Shown: positions 26,457 to 35,997, numbered from the stretch's first letter. The stretch: 64,000 nt of DNA from an uncultured Clostridium sp. (GCA_900538475.1 UPYT01000008.1:52622-116621); one strand, 5' to 3'. Program-made: numbers and translations. The notes: generated by a model from the letters alone, not told the origin.

Positions 26457-27677
26457 ATGGAGTCAAAACGCAGTAAATACGTTTTAATTGGTCTGTGTGT
26501 ATTCTGCATTATTTTGATAGTGGTCACGTCTTTTGTGGATGGTTTTTTGAATCCACTGAGAACCAGTATCGGATTTTTTCTGAACCCTATTCAGTCAGGT
26601 GTTAATAAAGCAGGAACGTCCCTGTACAACGGGATCAGCAATTTCAGCAGGCTGAAGAGTGCCATGGATGAAAAAGAGGTTCTTCAGGCTCAGATTGATC
26701 AGCTGATTGAGGAAAACAGCCGCCTTCAGTCTGAACAGTTTGAACTGGAGCGTCTGCGTCAGCTTTATGATTTGGATCAGGAATATATGCAGTATGAAAA
26801 AATCGGCGCCCGGGTCATTGCCAAGGATTCTGGAGACTGGTTCCAGGTATTCCGCATTGATAAGGGAGCTGCAGATGGAGTCCGGGTAGATGCCAATGTT
26901 ATGGCCGGAGGCGGTCTGGTAGGCATTGTCACGGATGTAGGGGCTCACTATGCCACAGTACGTTCGATTATAGACGATGTAAGCCGCGTCAGCGCTATGG
27001 CTCAGCAGTCGGGCGATTCCTGTATTGTGGCCGGGGATCTGACTCTGTTTGGAGAAGGCCGTCTCAGGATTACCAATATTGCTACAGATGGAGATATTAA
27101 AAATGGAGACAGAATTGTTACGTCTAATATCAGCTCTAAGTTTCTGCCAGGAATTTTGATTGGATATGCGTCTGACATTACGACAGATTCCACCAGACTG
27201 ACGAAATCCGGATATCTGGTTCCTGTAGCGCAGTTTGACAGTCTCCAGGAGGTTTTGGTGGTTACACAGCTGAAGGCGGAGATGACACAGGATGAGCTGA
27301 TTAAGGCTCATATCAGCCAGCAGGAAGGAGAAGGCACAGCCCAGGACGGATCCGGTGAAAGTACGGCTGCAAACGGGGAAGTGGAGTCATCCACAGCAGA
27401 GATCCCGGAACGCGGGGAAGAAGAGTCAGAGAGCCGTCCGGCAGAAACCGCTGCTCCTCTAGAGACGGAGGCTGAAAGGCAGGAGCGAGAGACAGAGCCA
27501 CCAGTAAACAGAGAGACTGCGCCAGCCCGCAGGGAAAACGGAGAAGGTATTCAGAACCAGCAGGAACAGATGACTCCTTCTCAGGGAGAGGTTCAGATTC
27601 AGGCATTTCCTGGGCTGCAGGGAGAACAGGCTTCTCCGGTTCCCCCTGGGACAGGCCCGTCAGGTCAGGGGGAATAA
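26457..27677 (+). CDS. mreC: Rod-shape protein MreC
   Basis: A 406-residue bitopic membrane protein of the elongasome. One transmembrane helix lies at residues 8-28. A coiled coil runs from about 60 to 105 (EKEVLQAQIDQLIEENSRL), and two beta-barrel domains reach about 280 (GADGVRVDANVMAGGGLVG, SKFLPGILIGYAS). The last 120 residues are an acidic, Gln/Pro-rich tail not found in the Bacillus protein. The ATG follows the radC stop without a gap. No mreB is present in this window, so MreB is encoded elsewhere. Confidence 0.93.
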   Translation: MESKRSKYVLIGLCVFCIILIVVTSFVDGFLNPLRTSIGFFLNPIQSGVNKAGTSLYNGISNFSRLKSAMDEKEVLQAQIDQLIEENSRLQSEQFELERLRQLYDLDQEYMQYEKIGARVIAKDSGDWFQVFRIDKGAADGVRVDANVMAGGGLVGIVTDVGAHYATVRSIIDDVSRVSAMAQQSGDSCIVAGDLTLFGEGRLRITNIATDGDIKNGDRIVTSNISSKFLPGILIGYASDITTDSTRLTKSGYLVPVAQFDSLQEVLVVTQLKAEMTQDELIKAHISQQEGEGTAQDGSGESTAANGEVESSTAEIPERGEEESESRPAETAAPLETEAERQERETEPPVNRETAPARRENGEGIQNQQEQMTPSQGEVQIQAFPGLQGEQASPVPPGTGPSGQGE

Positions 27678-27679
27678 AC

Positions 27680-28186
27680 ATGAAACGGTTTTTAATCAAC
27701 GTGCTGCTGCTGGTACTGGCATTTACCATTCAGAATTGTGTGATTCCGCTGATTCCTTTTTTGTCAGCATCACCGAACCTGCTGCTGATTCTGACCTTTT
27801 CCTTTGGTTTTATCTATGGAAAAGAGGCGGGGATGTATTATGGTCTTGTGGCAGGAATTCTGCTGGATTTGTTTTACAGCGGTCCGTTCGGATTTTTTAC
27901 CCTGCTGTTTGTGAATGTCGGTTATTTTAACGGCATCTGCACCAAATACTATTACGAGGATTATATCAATCTGCCGCTTGTAATGAGCCTGGTAAACGAA
28001 CTGATTTATAACGTATATATTTATGTGTTCCGGTTTCTGATTAGAAACCGTCTGGATATTTTTTATTATGTGCGGGAGATTGTGATTCCGGAGACTATTT
28101 TTACGGTAGTTACTACATTGCTGATTTACCGGTTCTTTCTGTTTACAAACAGAAGACTGGAAGAGATGGAAAACAGGAGAGACTGA
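27680..28186 (+). CDS. mreD: Rod-shape protein MreD
   Basis: A 168-residue polytopic membrane protein with five or so hydrophobic segments: residues 4-24, 29-45, 55-75, 95-120 and 135-160. The GxxYGLVAGILLDLFYSGPFG segment is the family signature. It works with MreC and PBP2/RodA in lateral wall synthesis. The gene starts 2 nt after mreC and ends 5 nt before the PBP2 gene. Confidence 0.92.
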   Translation: MKRFLINVLLLVLAFTIQNCVIPLIPFLSASPNLLLILTFSFGFIYGKEAGMYYGLVAGILLDLFYSGPFGFFTLLFVNVGYFNGICTKYYYEDYINLPLVMSLVNELIYNVYIYVFRFLIRNRLDIFYYVREIVIPETIFTVVTTLLIYRFFLFTNRRLEEMENRRD

Positions 28187-28191
28187 AAAAC

Positions 28192-31062
28192 GTGCTGAAG
28201 GATTTACTGGAAATATTACGGGAAACAGCAAAAAAGATATTGGGTTCACGAATTTTTGCGCTGGCGCTGATGTTCACCGGTATGTTTGCCATTCTGATTT
28301 TCAAGCTGTTTGACTTGCAGATTGTCAATGGAGAAAAGTATCTGGATGAGTATGTTCAGCTGACGGCCAAGACGGTGGATACACCGGGAACCCGCGGCAA
28401 TATTTATGATCGCAATGGCAGGCTTCTTGCTTATAATGAGCTGGCCTATGTTGTCAGCATTCAGGACACAGGAGCTTATCCGGACAGCGCATCTATGAAT
28501 AATATGCTGTTAAAGCTTGTGCATATTCTCAACCGTCACGGATATCGGGCAGAGGGACGTCTGGAAATTGCACTGAATGAAAATGGAGAGATGGTTTATA
28601 CCTCCGGTTCCGGAGCGGCAGTGAAACGGTTTCTCCGGGATTATTATGGCAGGCGTTCTGTGGATGAGCTGAAGCCCGAGGAGGCTTCAGCCACCGCCCG
28701 GGAGGCTTTTGAAACCAGGTACAACCGGTACAAGCTGGGCGAGATGAAGGATGAAAACGGGAATCCTGTAATTTTGACAGATGACGAAGCTCTGCAGATT
28801 GTGGATATCCGGTATACCATGTCGCTGATTGCATATAAAAAATACGAAACCAGCGTGATTACGGGACAGATAGACGAGGAAACTGTGGCAGATATCATGG
28901 AGCATATGGATGAACTTCAGGGTGTTGGAATTGAGCAGACGACTATCCGCAAATACAATGACAGCGTTTATTTTGCCCCTATTATCGGATATACGGGAAA
29001 GGTGCAGGAGGAACAGCTTCAGGAGCTGCAGAAGGAAAATCCGGATTACGATATTAACGATGTTGTGGGAAGAACCGGTATTGAGTCGTCTATGGAGCTG
29101 GAGCTTCAGGGAGGAAAGGGACACACAGAGCTGATTGTCAATAACATGGGAAGTGTTATGGAGGTTGTTTCTGAGGTTCAGCCTACAACGGGAAATGATA
29201 TTTATCTGACGATTGACCGGGATCTTCAGGTGGGAATCTATCATTTGATTGAACAGCAGCTGGCGGGAATTCTGGCAGATGGACTTGTAAATGAGGACGT
29301 AGATGCCATGGATGCAGTAGATGCTTCCAAAATCAAGATTCCAGTAAAGGATGCGTATTATCAGCTGATTAACAACAACGTACTTTCGTTGAGTAAAATG
29401 GCTCTGGAGGATGCCTCTGACATTGAAAAGGAAATTTACCGGATTTACCGGAATTCAGAAGCTGCGATCCTTGAGCAGCTTCGCTATGAGCTGATGAGCG
29501 AGCATGCAGCCGTAATGAAGGATCTTCCCCAGGATATGATGGCTTATATGGTTTATATCTACAACTATCTTTCATCCAGCGAGGTAGGAATTATTAACGA
29601 AAAAAATATTGATACGGCAAGTGATACCTACAATGCTTGGAAAAAGGATGAAATCAGCCTGCGGGATTATCTTTACAGAGGAATTGCAGACGGATGGATT
29701 GATACTACCAAGCTGGAGGTAGAAAGCAAGTATTCCAGCGCGGATGATATTTATGGTGTGCTGGTGGAATATGTTCTGAGCCATCTGGAGGGAGATATCA
29801 GCTTTACCAAGCTGATTTACCGCTATCTGATTAATAATGGTGTGATTACAGGGAAACAGCTGTGTCTGGCTCTGTATGCCCAGGGGGTTCTTCCGTATGA
29901 TGAGAATCAGGTACATCTTCTGACGGTCAACGGAAATGATTATGCGTTTAGCTTTATCCGGGATAAAATTAAAAATATTGAACTGACACCGGCTCAGCTG
30001 GCTCTGGATCCCTGTACGGCAGGCGTGGTAATTACAGATGTGAATACAGGCGAGGTTCGGGCGCTGGTTACCTACCCCAGCTACGACAACAATAAAATGT
30101 CAGGCACTGTAGACGCGGCCTATTACAGCCAGCTGACCAATGATTTATCTCTTCCACTCTATAACAATGCCACACAGGCAAAGAAGGCGCCGGGCTCTAC
30201 CTTTAAACCAATAACAGCCATTGCCGGTCTGGAGGAGGGCGTGATTGGCCTGGAGGAAACCATTGAGTGTACCGGCGAATACACAGAGGTAAGTCCTGCG
30301 ATCAAATGCTGGATTTATCCTGGGCGCCATGGCCCTCTGAACGTAGTGGGAGGAATTGCCAATTCCTGTAACTATTTCGTAGCAGAGGTGGCTCACCGGC
30401 TTTCTACAAATAAGGATACTTTGATTTATTCTACGGATATGGGAATCGGCAAGCTTCGGGAATATGCTTCCATGTTTGGTCTGAACCGGCCGTCCGGCAT
30501 TGAAATTCCGGAAAGTATGCCGGAAATGACCACAGAGGATCCGGAGCGTTCTGCCATGGGACAGGGAACCAATTCCTATTCCAATGTTCAACTTTCCCGT
30601 TATGTGGCAGCGATTGCCAATCGGGGAACGGTATTTGATTTGAGCCTTCTGGATAAGATGACAGATTCTGAAGGCAATTTGATTCAGGATTACACACCGG
30701 AGGTGACCGGTCATGTTGAGATAGCAGATTCTACCTGGGATGCAGTCCAGCAGGGAATGCGGGGCGTAGTAGCAGACGGTTCTGCTAAAAAGATTTTCCA
30801 GAACCTGGAGGTGGATATTGCAGGTAAAACAGGTACGGCTCAGGAGATCCGAACCAGAGGAAACCATGCATTCTTTATCTCATATGGACCTTATACCAAC
30901 CCGGAAATTTGTGTAACGGTAAATATCCCTTATGGATATTCTTCGTCCAATGCGGCCATGGTCGCAAAGAACGTATACCGCTTCTACTACGGATATACCG
31001 ATTTGGATTACATTTTAAACACCGGCGCGCTGGATGTTTCCAATGTAACCATCGGAGACTGA
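28192..31062 (+). CDS. Class B penicillin-binding protein 2 with large insertion
   Basis: A 956-residue transpeptidase for cell elongation. GTG at 28192 starts a short cytoplasmic part and one transmembrane helix (about residues 22-44). A dimerisation domain has DTPGTRGNIYDRNG. The catalytic motifs are STFK near 668, SCN near 724 and KTGTA near 880. Between LTIDRDLQ (about 338) and GVVITDVNTGEVRALVTYP (about 607) are some 225 residues more than in ordinary PBP2, mostly helical and acidic. Position after mreCD and before minCDE and rodA supports an elongasome role. Confidence 0.93.
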   Translation: MLKDLLEILRETAKKILGSRIFALALMFTGMFAILIFKLFDLQIVNGEKYLDEYVQLTAKTVDTPGTRGNIYDRNGRLLAYNELAYVVSIQDTGAYPDSASMNNMLLKLVHILNRHGYRAEGRLEIALNENGEMVYTSGSGAAVKRFLRDYYGRRSVDELKPEEASATAREAFETRYNRYKLGEMKDENGNPVILTDDEALQIVDIRYTMSLIAYKKYETSVITGQIDEETVADIMEHMDELQGVGIEQTTIRKYNDSVYFAPIIGYTGKVQEEQLQELQKENPDYDINDVVGRTGIESSMELELQGGKGHTELIVNNMGSVMEVVSEVQPTTGNDIYLTIDRDLQVGIYHLIEQQLAGILADGLVNEDVDAMDAVDASKIKIPVKDAYYQLINNNVLSLSKMALEDASDIEKEIYRIYRNSEAAILEQLRYELMSEHAAVMKDLPQDMMAYMVYIYNYLSSSEVGIINEKNIDTASDTYNAWKKDEISLRDYLYRGIADGWIDTTKLEVESKYSSADDIYGVLVEYVLSHLEGDISFTKLIYRYLINNGVITGKQLCLALYAQGVLPYDENQVHLLTVNGNDYAFSFIRDKIKNIELTPAQLALDPCTAGVVITDVNTGEVRALVTYPSYDNNKMSGTVDAAYYSQLTNDLSLPLYNNATQAKKAPGSTFKPITAIAGLEEGVIGLEETIECTGEYTEVSPAIKCWIYPGRHGPLNVVGGIANSCNYFVAEVAHRLSTNKDTLIYSTDMGIGKLREYASMFGLNRPSGIEIPESMPEMTTEDPERSAMGQGTNSYSNVQLSRYVAAIANRGTVFDLSLLDKMTDSEGNLIQDYTPEVTGHVEIADSTWDAVQQGMRGVVADGSAKKIFQNLEVDIAGKTGTAQEIRTRGNHAFFISYGPYTNPEICVTVNIPYGYSSSNAAMVAKNVYRFYYGYTDLDYILNTGALDVSNVTIGD

Positions 31063-31090
31063 TATTTTCAATGGAAAGCGGGGAAAAAAG

Positions 31091-31756
31091 TTGAAAAACA
31101 AAATTGTGATCAAAAGCAGCAAGTCAGGCATGACAGTTATCCTTGATCCCGACTGTGGATTTGAGGAGCTGATTGCCGAGCTGGCAGCCAAATTTCGGGA
31201 AAATGCCAGATTCTGGGGAAATATCCAGATGGCGCTGATGCTGGAGGGAAGAGAGCTTACTTCCAAAGAAGAATTTCAGATTGTAAACACGATTACAGAG
31301 AATTCCGGTGTGGAGATTTTGTGTCTGATTGATCATGATGCAAACCGGATTGAGCGGTGCGAAAAAGCCCTGAACCAGAAACTGATGGAGCTGTCTGCCC
31401 GGACAGGTCAGTTTTATCGTGGAAATCTTCATCGGGGAGAAGCACTGGAATCAGAAGCCAGCATTGTGGTGATAGGAGATGTTCAGCATGGTGCCAGAGT
31501 AACGGCAAAAGGAAACATTATTATTCTGGGAGAACTGCGTGGGACAGTTCACGCTGGGGTTTCCGGAAACCGGGAAGCGGTTGTGGCTGCCATGGAAATG
31601 GCGCCTCTTCAGATCAAAATTGCTGATCTTAGTATGCATTATGGCGATAAGGGCAGAAAACTGGGGCGCGGTCCGATGATAGCAAGTGTTGAAAATTGTA
31701 ATATTTGTACGAAAGCCATAAAAAAATCTTATTTTAGTATATTAAATTTGAATTAA
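31091..31756 (+). CDS. minC: Septum site-determining protein MinC
   Basis: A 221-residue FtsZ-polymer antagonist. The N-terminal domain, about residues 1-100, precedes the right-handed beta-helix C-terminal domain (GDVQHGARVTAKGNIIILGELRGTVHAG). The start is TTG at 31091 behind GCGGGGA. The last 20 residues (CNICTKAIKKSYFS) extend past the beta-helix. It lies directly upstream of minD and minE, forming a Gram-negative-like Min operon inside a Firmicute. Confidence 0.95.
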   Translation: MKNKIVIKSSKSGMTVILDPDCGFEELIAELAAKFRENARFWGNIQMALMLEGRELTSKEEFQIVNTITENSGVEILCLIDHDANRIERCEKALNQKLMELSARTGQFYRGNLHRGEALESEASIVVIGDVQHGARVTAKGNIIILGELRGTVHAGVSGNREAVVAAMEMAPLQIKIADLSMHYGDKGRKLGRGPMIASVENCNICTKAIKKSYFSILNLN

Positions 31757-31819
31757 TACTGGAAATATTTGTGATTTTCATGTAAAATGGATAGGTAGAA
31801 AATTTTCAGGAGGATAGCT

Positions 31820-32611
31820 ATGAGCGAAGTCATGGTAATTACTTCTGGAAAAGGCGGGGTCGGCAAGACTACCACCACTGCCAACATCGGAACAGGTCTG
31901 GCATTGCTGGGCTACAGCGTTGTGCTGATTGATACAGATATCGGCCTGCGTAATCTAGATGTGGTAATGGGACTGGAAAACCGGATTATTTACAATCTGG
32001 TGGATGTGGTAGAAGGCAATTGCCGTATGAAGCAGGCCCTGATAAGAGACAAAAGATGTCAAAACCTTTATCTGCTGCCGTCAGCCCAGACCAGGGACAA
32101 GTCCTCTGTGAATCCGGGACAGATGCGTAAGCTTGTGGAGGATTTGAGAGAAGAGTTTGACTATATTCTTCTGGATTGCCCAGCCGGAATTGAGCAGGGC
32201 TTCCAGAACGCCATAGCCGGTGCAGACCGAGCTTTGGTGGTGACAACACCTGAGGTATCAGCCATTCGTGACGCAGATCGCATCATCGGCCTTCTGGAGG
32301 CTTCCCAGATGCAGGAGATTGACCTAATTGTGAATCGTGTACGGATGGACATGGTGCGGAGAGGAGATATGATGTCCGTAGCAGACGTAGCCGATATCCT
32401 GGCAGTGAATGTCATAGGAGCGGTACCGGATGACGAGGACGTTGTGATCTCTGCAAATCAGGGGGAACCTTTGGTAGACACAGATACTGTGGCCGGGCAG
32501 GCATATTTAAACATCTGCAAACGAATCACAGGAGAATCTGTTCCATTTCTTGATTTGGATCCTCATCGGGGAATTCTGGTTCGCATTTCCGGCTTTTTGA
32601 AAAGAGCATAG
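31820..32611 (+). CDS. minD: Septum site-determining ATPase MinD
   Basis: A 263-residue deviant-Walker ATPase. KGGVGKTTTTANIG lies near residue 10, DTDIGLRNLDVVMG near 40 and LLDCPAGIEQGF near 115. The C-terminal LVRISGFLKRA is the amphipathic membrane-targeting helix. MinD recruits MinC and is cycled off membranes by MinE, encoded next. AGGAGGA precedes the ATG. Confidence 0.97.
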   Translation: MSEVMVITSGKGGVGKTTTTANIGTGLALLGYSVVLIDTDIGLRNLDVVMGLENRIIYNLVDVVEGNCRMKQALIRDKRCQNLYLLPSAQTRDKSSVNPGQMRKLVEDLREEFDYILLDCPAGIEQGFQNAIAGADRALVVTTPEVSAIRDADRIIGLLEASQMQEIDLIVNRVRMDMVRRGDMMSVADVADILAVNVIGAVPDDEDVVISANQGEPLVDTDTVAGQAYLNICKRITGESVPFLDLDPHRGILVRISGFLKRA

Positions 32612-32622
32612 GAGGGCGTGCC

Positions 32623-32913
32623 ATGATGAGACAGATGATGTTGTTTCACAAAAGCAATTCCGGAGCGATTGCGCGCAGCCGTCTGAAGCTTCTTCTGGTG
32701 GCGGATAAAGCGTATTTAAGTCCGGGGTTGTTAAGCCGGATTCGAGACGATCTGGTTGTGGTTCTGTCCCGCTATGCTGAGGTGGATTCTGGACAGATGG
32801 ATCTGAGCCTGACCAGAATGGAAGCTGCGGGAACCAGAGAAGGACTGCCTGTTCTGTCTGCTACCTTCCCTATCCGTCAATTTACAGCTAAGAGGAATGA
32901 AGAATGTTTTTAA
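32623..32913 (+). CDS. minE: Cell division topological factor MinE
   Basis: A 96-residue MinE. The N-terminal membrane-binding segment is followed by SGAIARSRLKLLLVADKA, the anti-MinCD helix/strand, and by the dimer domain LLSRIRDDLVVVLSRY. Its presence implies a Min oscillator instead of, or besides, a DivIVA-anchored system. The final codons overlap rodA by 10 nt. Confidence 0.93.
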   Translation: MMRQMMLFHKSNSGAIARSRLKLLLVADKAYLSPGLLSRIRDDLVVVLSRYAEVDSGQMDLSLTRMEAAGTREGLPVLSATFPIRQFTAKRNEECF

Positions 32914-34025
32914 ATTATAACTTCAGGAATTACAACTACCGTTTATTCCTTTATGTGTTACTGCTGAATATTCTGGGGGTCCTTTTGATTAGAAGTGCGA
33001 CAAATCAGGATATGGCTGTAGTTGGGAAACAGATTATGGGAATTGCTGTGGGGCTGGTGCTTGTAATAGGACTGTCCCTGTTAGATTACCACAAAGTTCT
33101 GTCCCTTGCTCCATTTATATATGGGATTTGTATCGCAGGACTGATTGCAGTACTTGTAGCCGGAGTCAGCCGCGGAGGTGCAACCAGATGGCTTGTGCTT
33201 CCGGGAATTGGACAGATACAGCCTTCAGAATTTGCAAAAATTGGCCTGATCGTATTCTTCTCCTGGTTTTTTTCAAAAAATCAGGAGAAGATCAACCGGC
33301 CGACTGTGCTGGCTCTTGGCGCAGCTTTGTATCTGATGGTGTTTCTTCTGATTTATGAACAGCCGGATCTTTCAACGGATTTGGTAACTATGTTTGTTTT
33401 TCTATGTATACTGTTTGCAGCCGGTATCAGTTACCGCTGGATTTTAGGCGGGGTGGCCGTGGTAATTCCCTGCGGCGTTTTGTTTGTTTATCTGCTGCAG
33501 TATCATATGGTTCCTTTTCTCCATGAATATCAGGTGAAACGGATTTTGGCATTTGTGAATCCCAGTCAATATGCAGAAGCAAATTTACAGCAGAAAAATT
33601 CCATTATGGCTATTGGATCAGGTATGCTTCATGGAAAAGGACTGAATAATAATACGCTGGCTTCCGTTAAAAACGGAAATTTTCTTTCAGAGGAACAGAC
33701 TGATTTTATATTTGCGGTTGTTGGTGAGGAGCTTGGTTTTATCGGCTGCGCTCTGGTGATTCTTCTGATTGCCCTGATTGTTTTTGAATGTCTGATCATG
33801 GCAGCCAGAGCAAAGGATATGGCTGGAAAGCTTCTCTGTGTAGGGCTGGCAGGACAGCTGGCCTTTCAGAGCTTTTCCAATATTGCAGTAGCAACCGGGA
33901 TTTTTCCCAATACAGGACTTCCTCTTCCTTTTATCAGCTATGGAGTCAGTTCCCTGATAGGAAGTTATTTTGGTATTGGTATAGCATTAAATGTTGGACT
34001 TCAACGAAGAAACAGTAACTACTAA
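32904..34025 (+). CDS. rodA: RodA/FtsW/SpoVE family peptidoglycan polymerase
   Basis: A 373-residue SEDS glycosyltransferase with about ten transmembrane helices. NYRLFLYVLLLNILGVLLI begins the first helix, GATRWLVLPGIGQIQPSEFAKI is the signature loop, and TGLPLPFISYGVSSL lies near the C-terminus. It polymerises lipid II, paired with the PBP2 encoded four genes upstream. The start lies inside minE, implying translational coupling of the Min and elongation genes. The position favours RodA over FtsW, but this is inference. Confidence 0.9.
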   Translation: MFLNYNFRNYNYRLFLYVLLLNILGVLLIRSATNQDMAVVGKQIMGIAVGLVLVIGLSLLDYHKVLSLAPFIYGICIAGLIAVLVAGVSRGGATRWLVLPGIGQIQPSEFAKIGLIVFFSWFFSKNQEKINRPTVLALGAALYLMVFLLIYEQPDLSTDLVTMFVFLCILFAAGISYRWILGGVAVVIPCGVLFVYLLQYHMVPFLHEYQVKRILAFVNPSQYAEANLQQKNSIMAIGSGMLHGKGLNNNTLASVKNGNFLSEEQTDFIFAVVGEELGFIGCALVILLIALIVFECLIMAARAKDMAGKLLCVGLAGQLAFQSFSNIAVATGIFPNTGLPLPFISYGVSSLIGSYFGIGIALNVGLQRRNSNY

Positions 34026-34042
34026 AGGAGGTTATTTATCAT

Positions 34043-34438
34043 ATGAATATCGGTTTGATTGCACATGATTCCAAGAAAAAGCTGATGCAGAATTTCTGCA
34101 TTGCATACAGAGGCATACTTTCTAAGCATGAACTTTATGCGACAGGAACAACAGGCCGTTTGGTAGAGGAGGTTACCAACCTGAATGTCCATAAGTACCT
34201 GGCAGGTCATTTGGGCGGTCAGCAGCAGCTGGCATCCCAGATCGAGCATAATGAGATGGATATGGTGATTTTTCTTCGGGATCCGCTGACGCCAAAGTCT
34301 CATGAGCCTAATGTAAATGATGTAGTGCATTTGTGTGATACCTACAATATTCCCCTTGCCACCAATCTGGCTACAGCAGAGCTGCTGATTCGCGCTCTTG
34401 GCCGCGGTGATTTGGAATGGCGTGAGATGTATCGATAG
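34043..34438 (+). CDS. mgsA: Methylglyoxal synthase
   Basis: A 131-residue enzyme turning dihydroxyacetone phosphate into methylglyoxal, a phosphate-releasing glycolytic bypass. IALIAHDSKKK-like start (LIAHDSKKKLM), YATGTTGRLVEE and FLRDPLTPKSHEPNV are family motifs; the latter holds phosphate-binding and catalytic residues. ATNLATAELLI is the usual C-terminal block. AAGGAGG lies 11 nt before the ATG. It sits 17 nt after rodA, a common clostridial order. Confidence 0.95.
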   Translation: MNIGLIAHDSKKKLMQNFCIAYRGILSKHELYATGTTGRLVEEVTNLNVHKYLAGHLGGQQQLASQIEHNEMDMVIFLRDPLTPKSHEPNVNDVVHLCDTYNIPLATNLATAELLIRALGRGDLEWREMYR

Positions 34439-34449
34439 GAGAATATGCT

Positions 34450-35415
34450 TTGAAACAGATGCGCAGATATTATCCGGCCCTGGCCGCGGTGGCTTTTCTG
34501 CTGTCTGGCTGTGGACAGAAGGATGCAGTTTATGACTATGGACCGGAAAAAATGACAGCAATGATTGAACAGATACCGGATGAACGGCTGCAGGCGCCTT
34601 CTTTTGCATCAGCTCTTTGTGTGATTATGGGAGATGAACCGGAGCCGGACAGTACCGTGACTGCTAAGGCTGCAGGCGTTTTTTCTCTGAAAGACGGAGA
34701 GGTTTTGATTCAGAAAAATCCATATGAGAGAATGAATCCTGCAAGTATTACCAAAATTATGACAGCTTTGATTGCTGTTCGGGACGGTGATTTGGAGGAA
34801 TCGGTTACTGTGGGACAGGAAACAGTGATTACAGAGCCGGGAGCATCTCTTTGCCACATTGCGCCTGGAGATACTTTGACGATGGAGCAGCTGCTTTACG
34901 GTCTGATGCTTCCCTCTGGAAATGACGCTGGTGCGGCCATTGCCGTTCATATGGCAGGGAGTATTGAGGCATTTGCGGAGGAAATGAATAAAACCGCACA
35001 TCAGCTGGGGGCAGTGGACACCCATTTCACAAATCCTCATGGCCTTACTGATGAAAATCATTATACAACTGCCTATGATCTCTATCTGATTTTTCAGGAA
35101 GCTATGAAGTATCCTGAATTTCAGAAAATTGTTGGAACAGTTAGCTATACTGCCACGTATACAGATGGAAGCGGTGCTGTGAAAATGCAGAAGTGGGAAA
35201 ACAGTAACCGATATTTAAGCGGAAATGTGGCAGCGCCGGAGGGGGTTACGGTTTTGGGAGGAAAAACAGGAACCACACAGGCGGCTGGCTCCTGTCTGAT
35301 TCTCGGGTGTCAGGATGACAGCGAGAGCCAATATGTGGCGGTGATCTTAAAAGCAGAGAACCGAGGCACTCTGTACGAAAACATGACAAATATAATTCAG
35401 AAAATTGTCAATTAG
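34450..35415 (+). CDS. D-alanyl-D-alanine carboxypeptidase lipoprotein (DacF-like)
   Basis: A 321-residue peptidase S11 family protein. TTG at 34450 gives KQMRRYYPALAAVAFLLSGCG, a lipoprotein signal with lipobox LSGC near residue 21. Catalytic motifs are SITK near 99, SGN near 158 and KTGTT near 275. The usual C-terminal domain of PBP5/DacF is short or missing. It trims the terminal D-Ala of pentapeptides at the outer membrane face. It closes the elongation and division block that begins with mreC. Confidence 0.9.
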   Translation: MKQMRRYYPALAAVAFLLSGCGQKDAVYDYGPEKMTAMIEQIPDERLQAPSFASALCVIMGDEPEPDSTVTAKAAGVFSLKDGEVLIQKNPYERMNPASITKIMTALIAVRDGDLEESVTVGQETVITEPGASLCHIAPGDTLTMEQLLYGLMLPSGNDAGAAIAVHMAGSIEAFAEEMNKTAHQLGAVDTHFTNPHGLTDENHYTTAYDLYLIFQEAMKYPEFQKIVGTVSYTATYTDGSGAVKMQKWENSNRYLSGNVAAPEGVTVLGGKTGTTQAAGSCLILGCQDDSESQYVAVILKAENRGTLYENMTNIIQKIVN

Positions 35416-35418
35416 ACA

Positions 35419-35447
35419 TTGCACATTTTAGAGATTTGTACTATAAT
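35419..35447 (+). promoter_or_regulatory. Promoter of the P-loop gene
   Basis: TTGCAC (35419-35424), 17 bp, TATAAT (35442-35447). Strong match, just after the dacF-like stop. Confidence 0.82.
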
Positions 35448-35504
35448 TAGTTTAATATCAAAAGACTTTTTATACAAATTAAATAACTCAAGGAGGAGAT
35501 TCAT

Positions 35505-35924
35505 ATGGTTCAGATTATCGCAGGCAGAAAAGGAAAGGGCAAAACAAAACATCTGTTGGATATGGCTAATGACAGTATTAAGAAAGCGATTGGTTCCATT
35601 GTTTATCTGGATAAGAGTTCCAAGCACATGTATGAGCTGAATAACCGGATTCGTCTGATCAATGTGAACGAGTTTCCGATTACTACCAGCCAGGGATTCG
35701 TAGGCTTTATCAGTGGTATTATTTCACAGGATCATGATATTGAAACCATGTTCCTGGACAGTTTCCTGAAGCTTGCCTGCTTAGAGGGCGAGGATATCAG
35801 CGAGACGATTGCTACTCTGGAAAATCTCAGTGCGAAATATGATGTGAACTTTGTTTTAAGCGTTTCCATGGACGGTGGCGAGATGCCGGAACAGGTTCAG
35901 AAAGACATCGTTATTTCCCTGTAA
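35505..35924 (+). CDS. Small P-loop protein of unknown function
   Basis: A 139-residue soluble protein. GRKGKGKT at residues 7-14 fits Walker A (GxxxxGKT). DNxxSK-like VYLDKSSKHMYEL follows, and IETMFLDSFLKLA may serve as Walker B. No transmembrane segment and no further known domain are seen. Automatic annotations often label such proteins PilT-like or ATP-binding, but I see no basis for a pilus role. It has an excellent ribosome site (AAGGAGGAG), its own strong promoter and its own terminator, so it is a separate unit between cell-wall genes and the SepF group. Confidence 0.7.
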   Translation: MVQIIAGRKGKGKTKHLLDMANDSIKKAIGSIVYLDKSSKHMYELNNRIRLINVNEFPITTSQGFVGFISGIISQDHDIETMFLDSFLKLACLEGEDISETIATLENLSAKYDVNFVLSVSMDGGEMPEQVQKDIVISL

Positions 35925-35957
35925 TACATAGAACACGGGATTACATAAGAAAGTACG

Positions 35958-35990
35958 ACAGCCGACAGGAAAACTGCCGGCTGTTTTTCT
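35958..35990 (+). terminator. Terminator of the P-loop gene
   Basis: ACAGCCGACAG (35958-35968) pairs with CTGCCGGCTGT (35974-35984), with one A-C mismatch and a 5-nt loop, followed by a T run. Confidence 0.88.
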
Positions 35991-35997
35991 TTGATGC

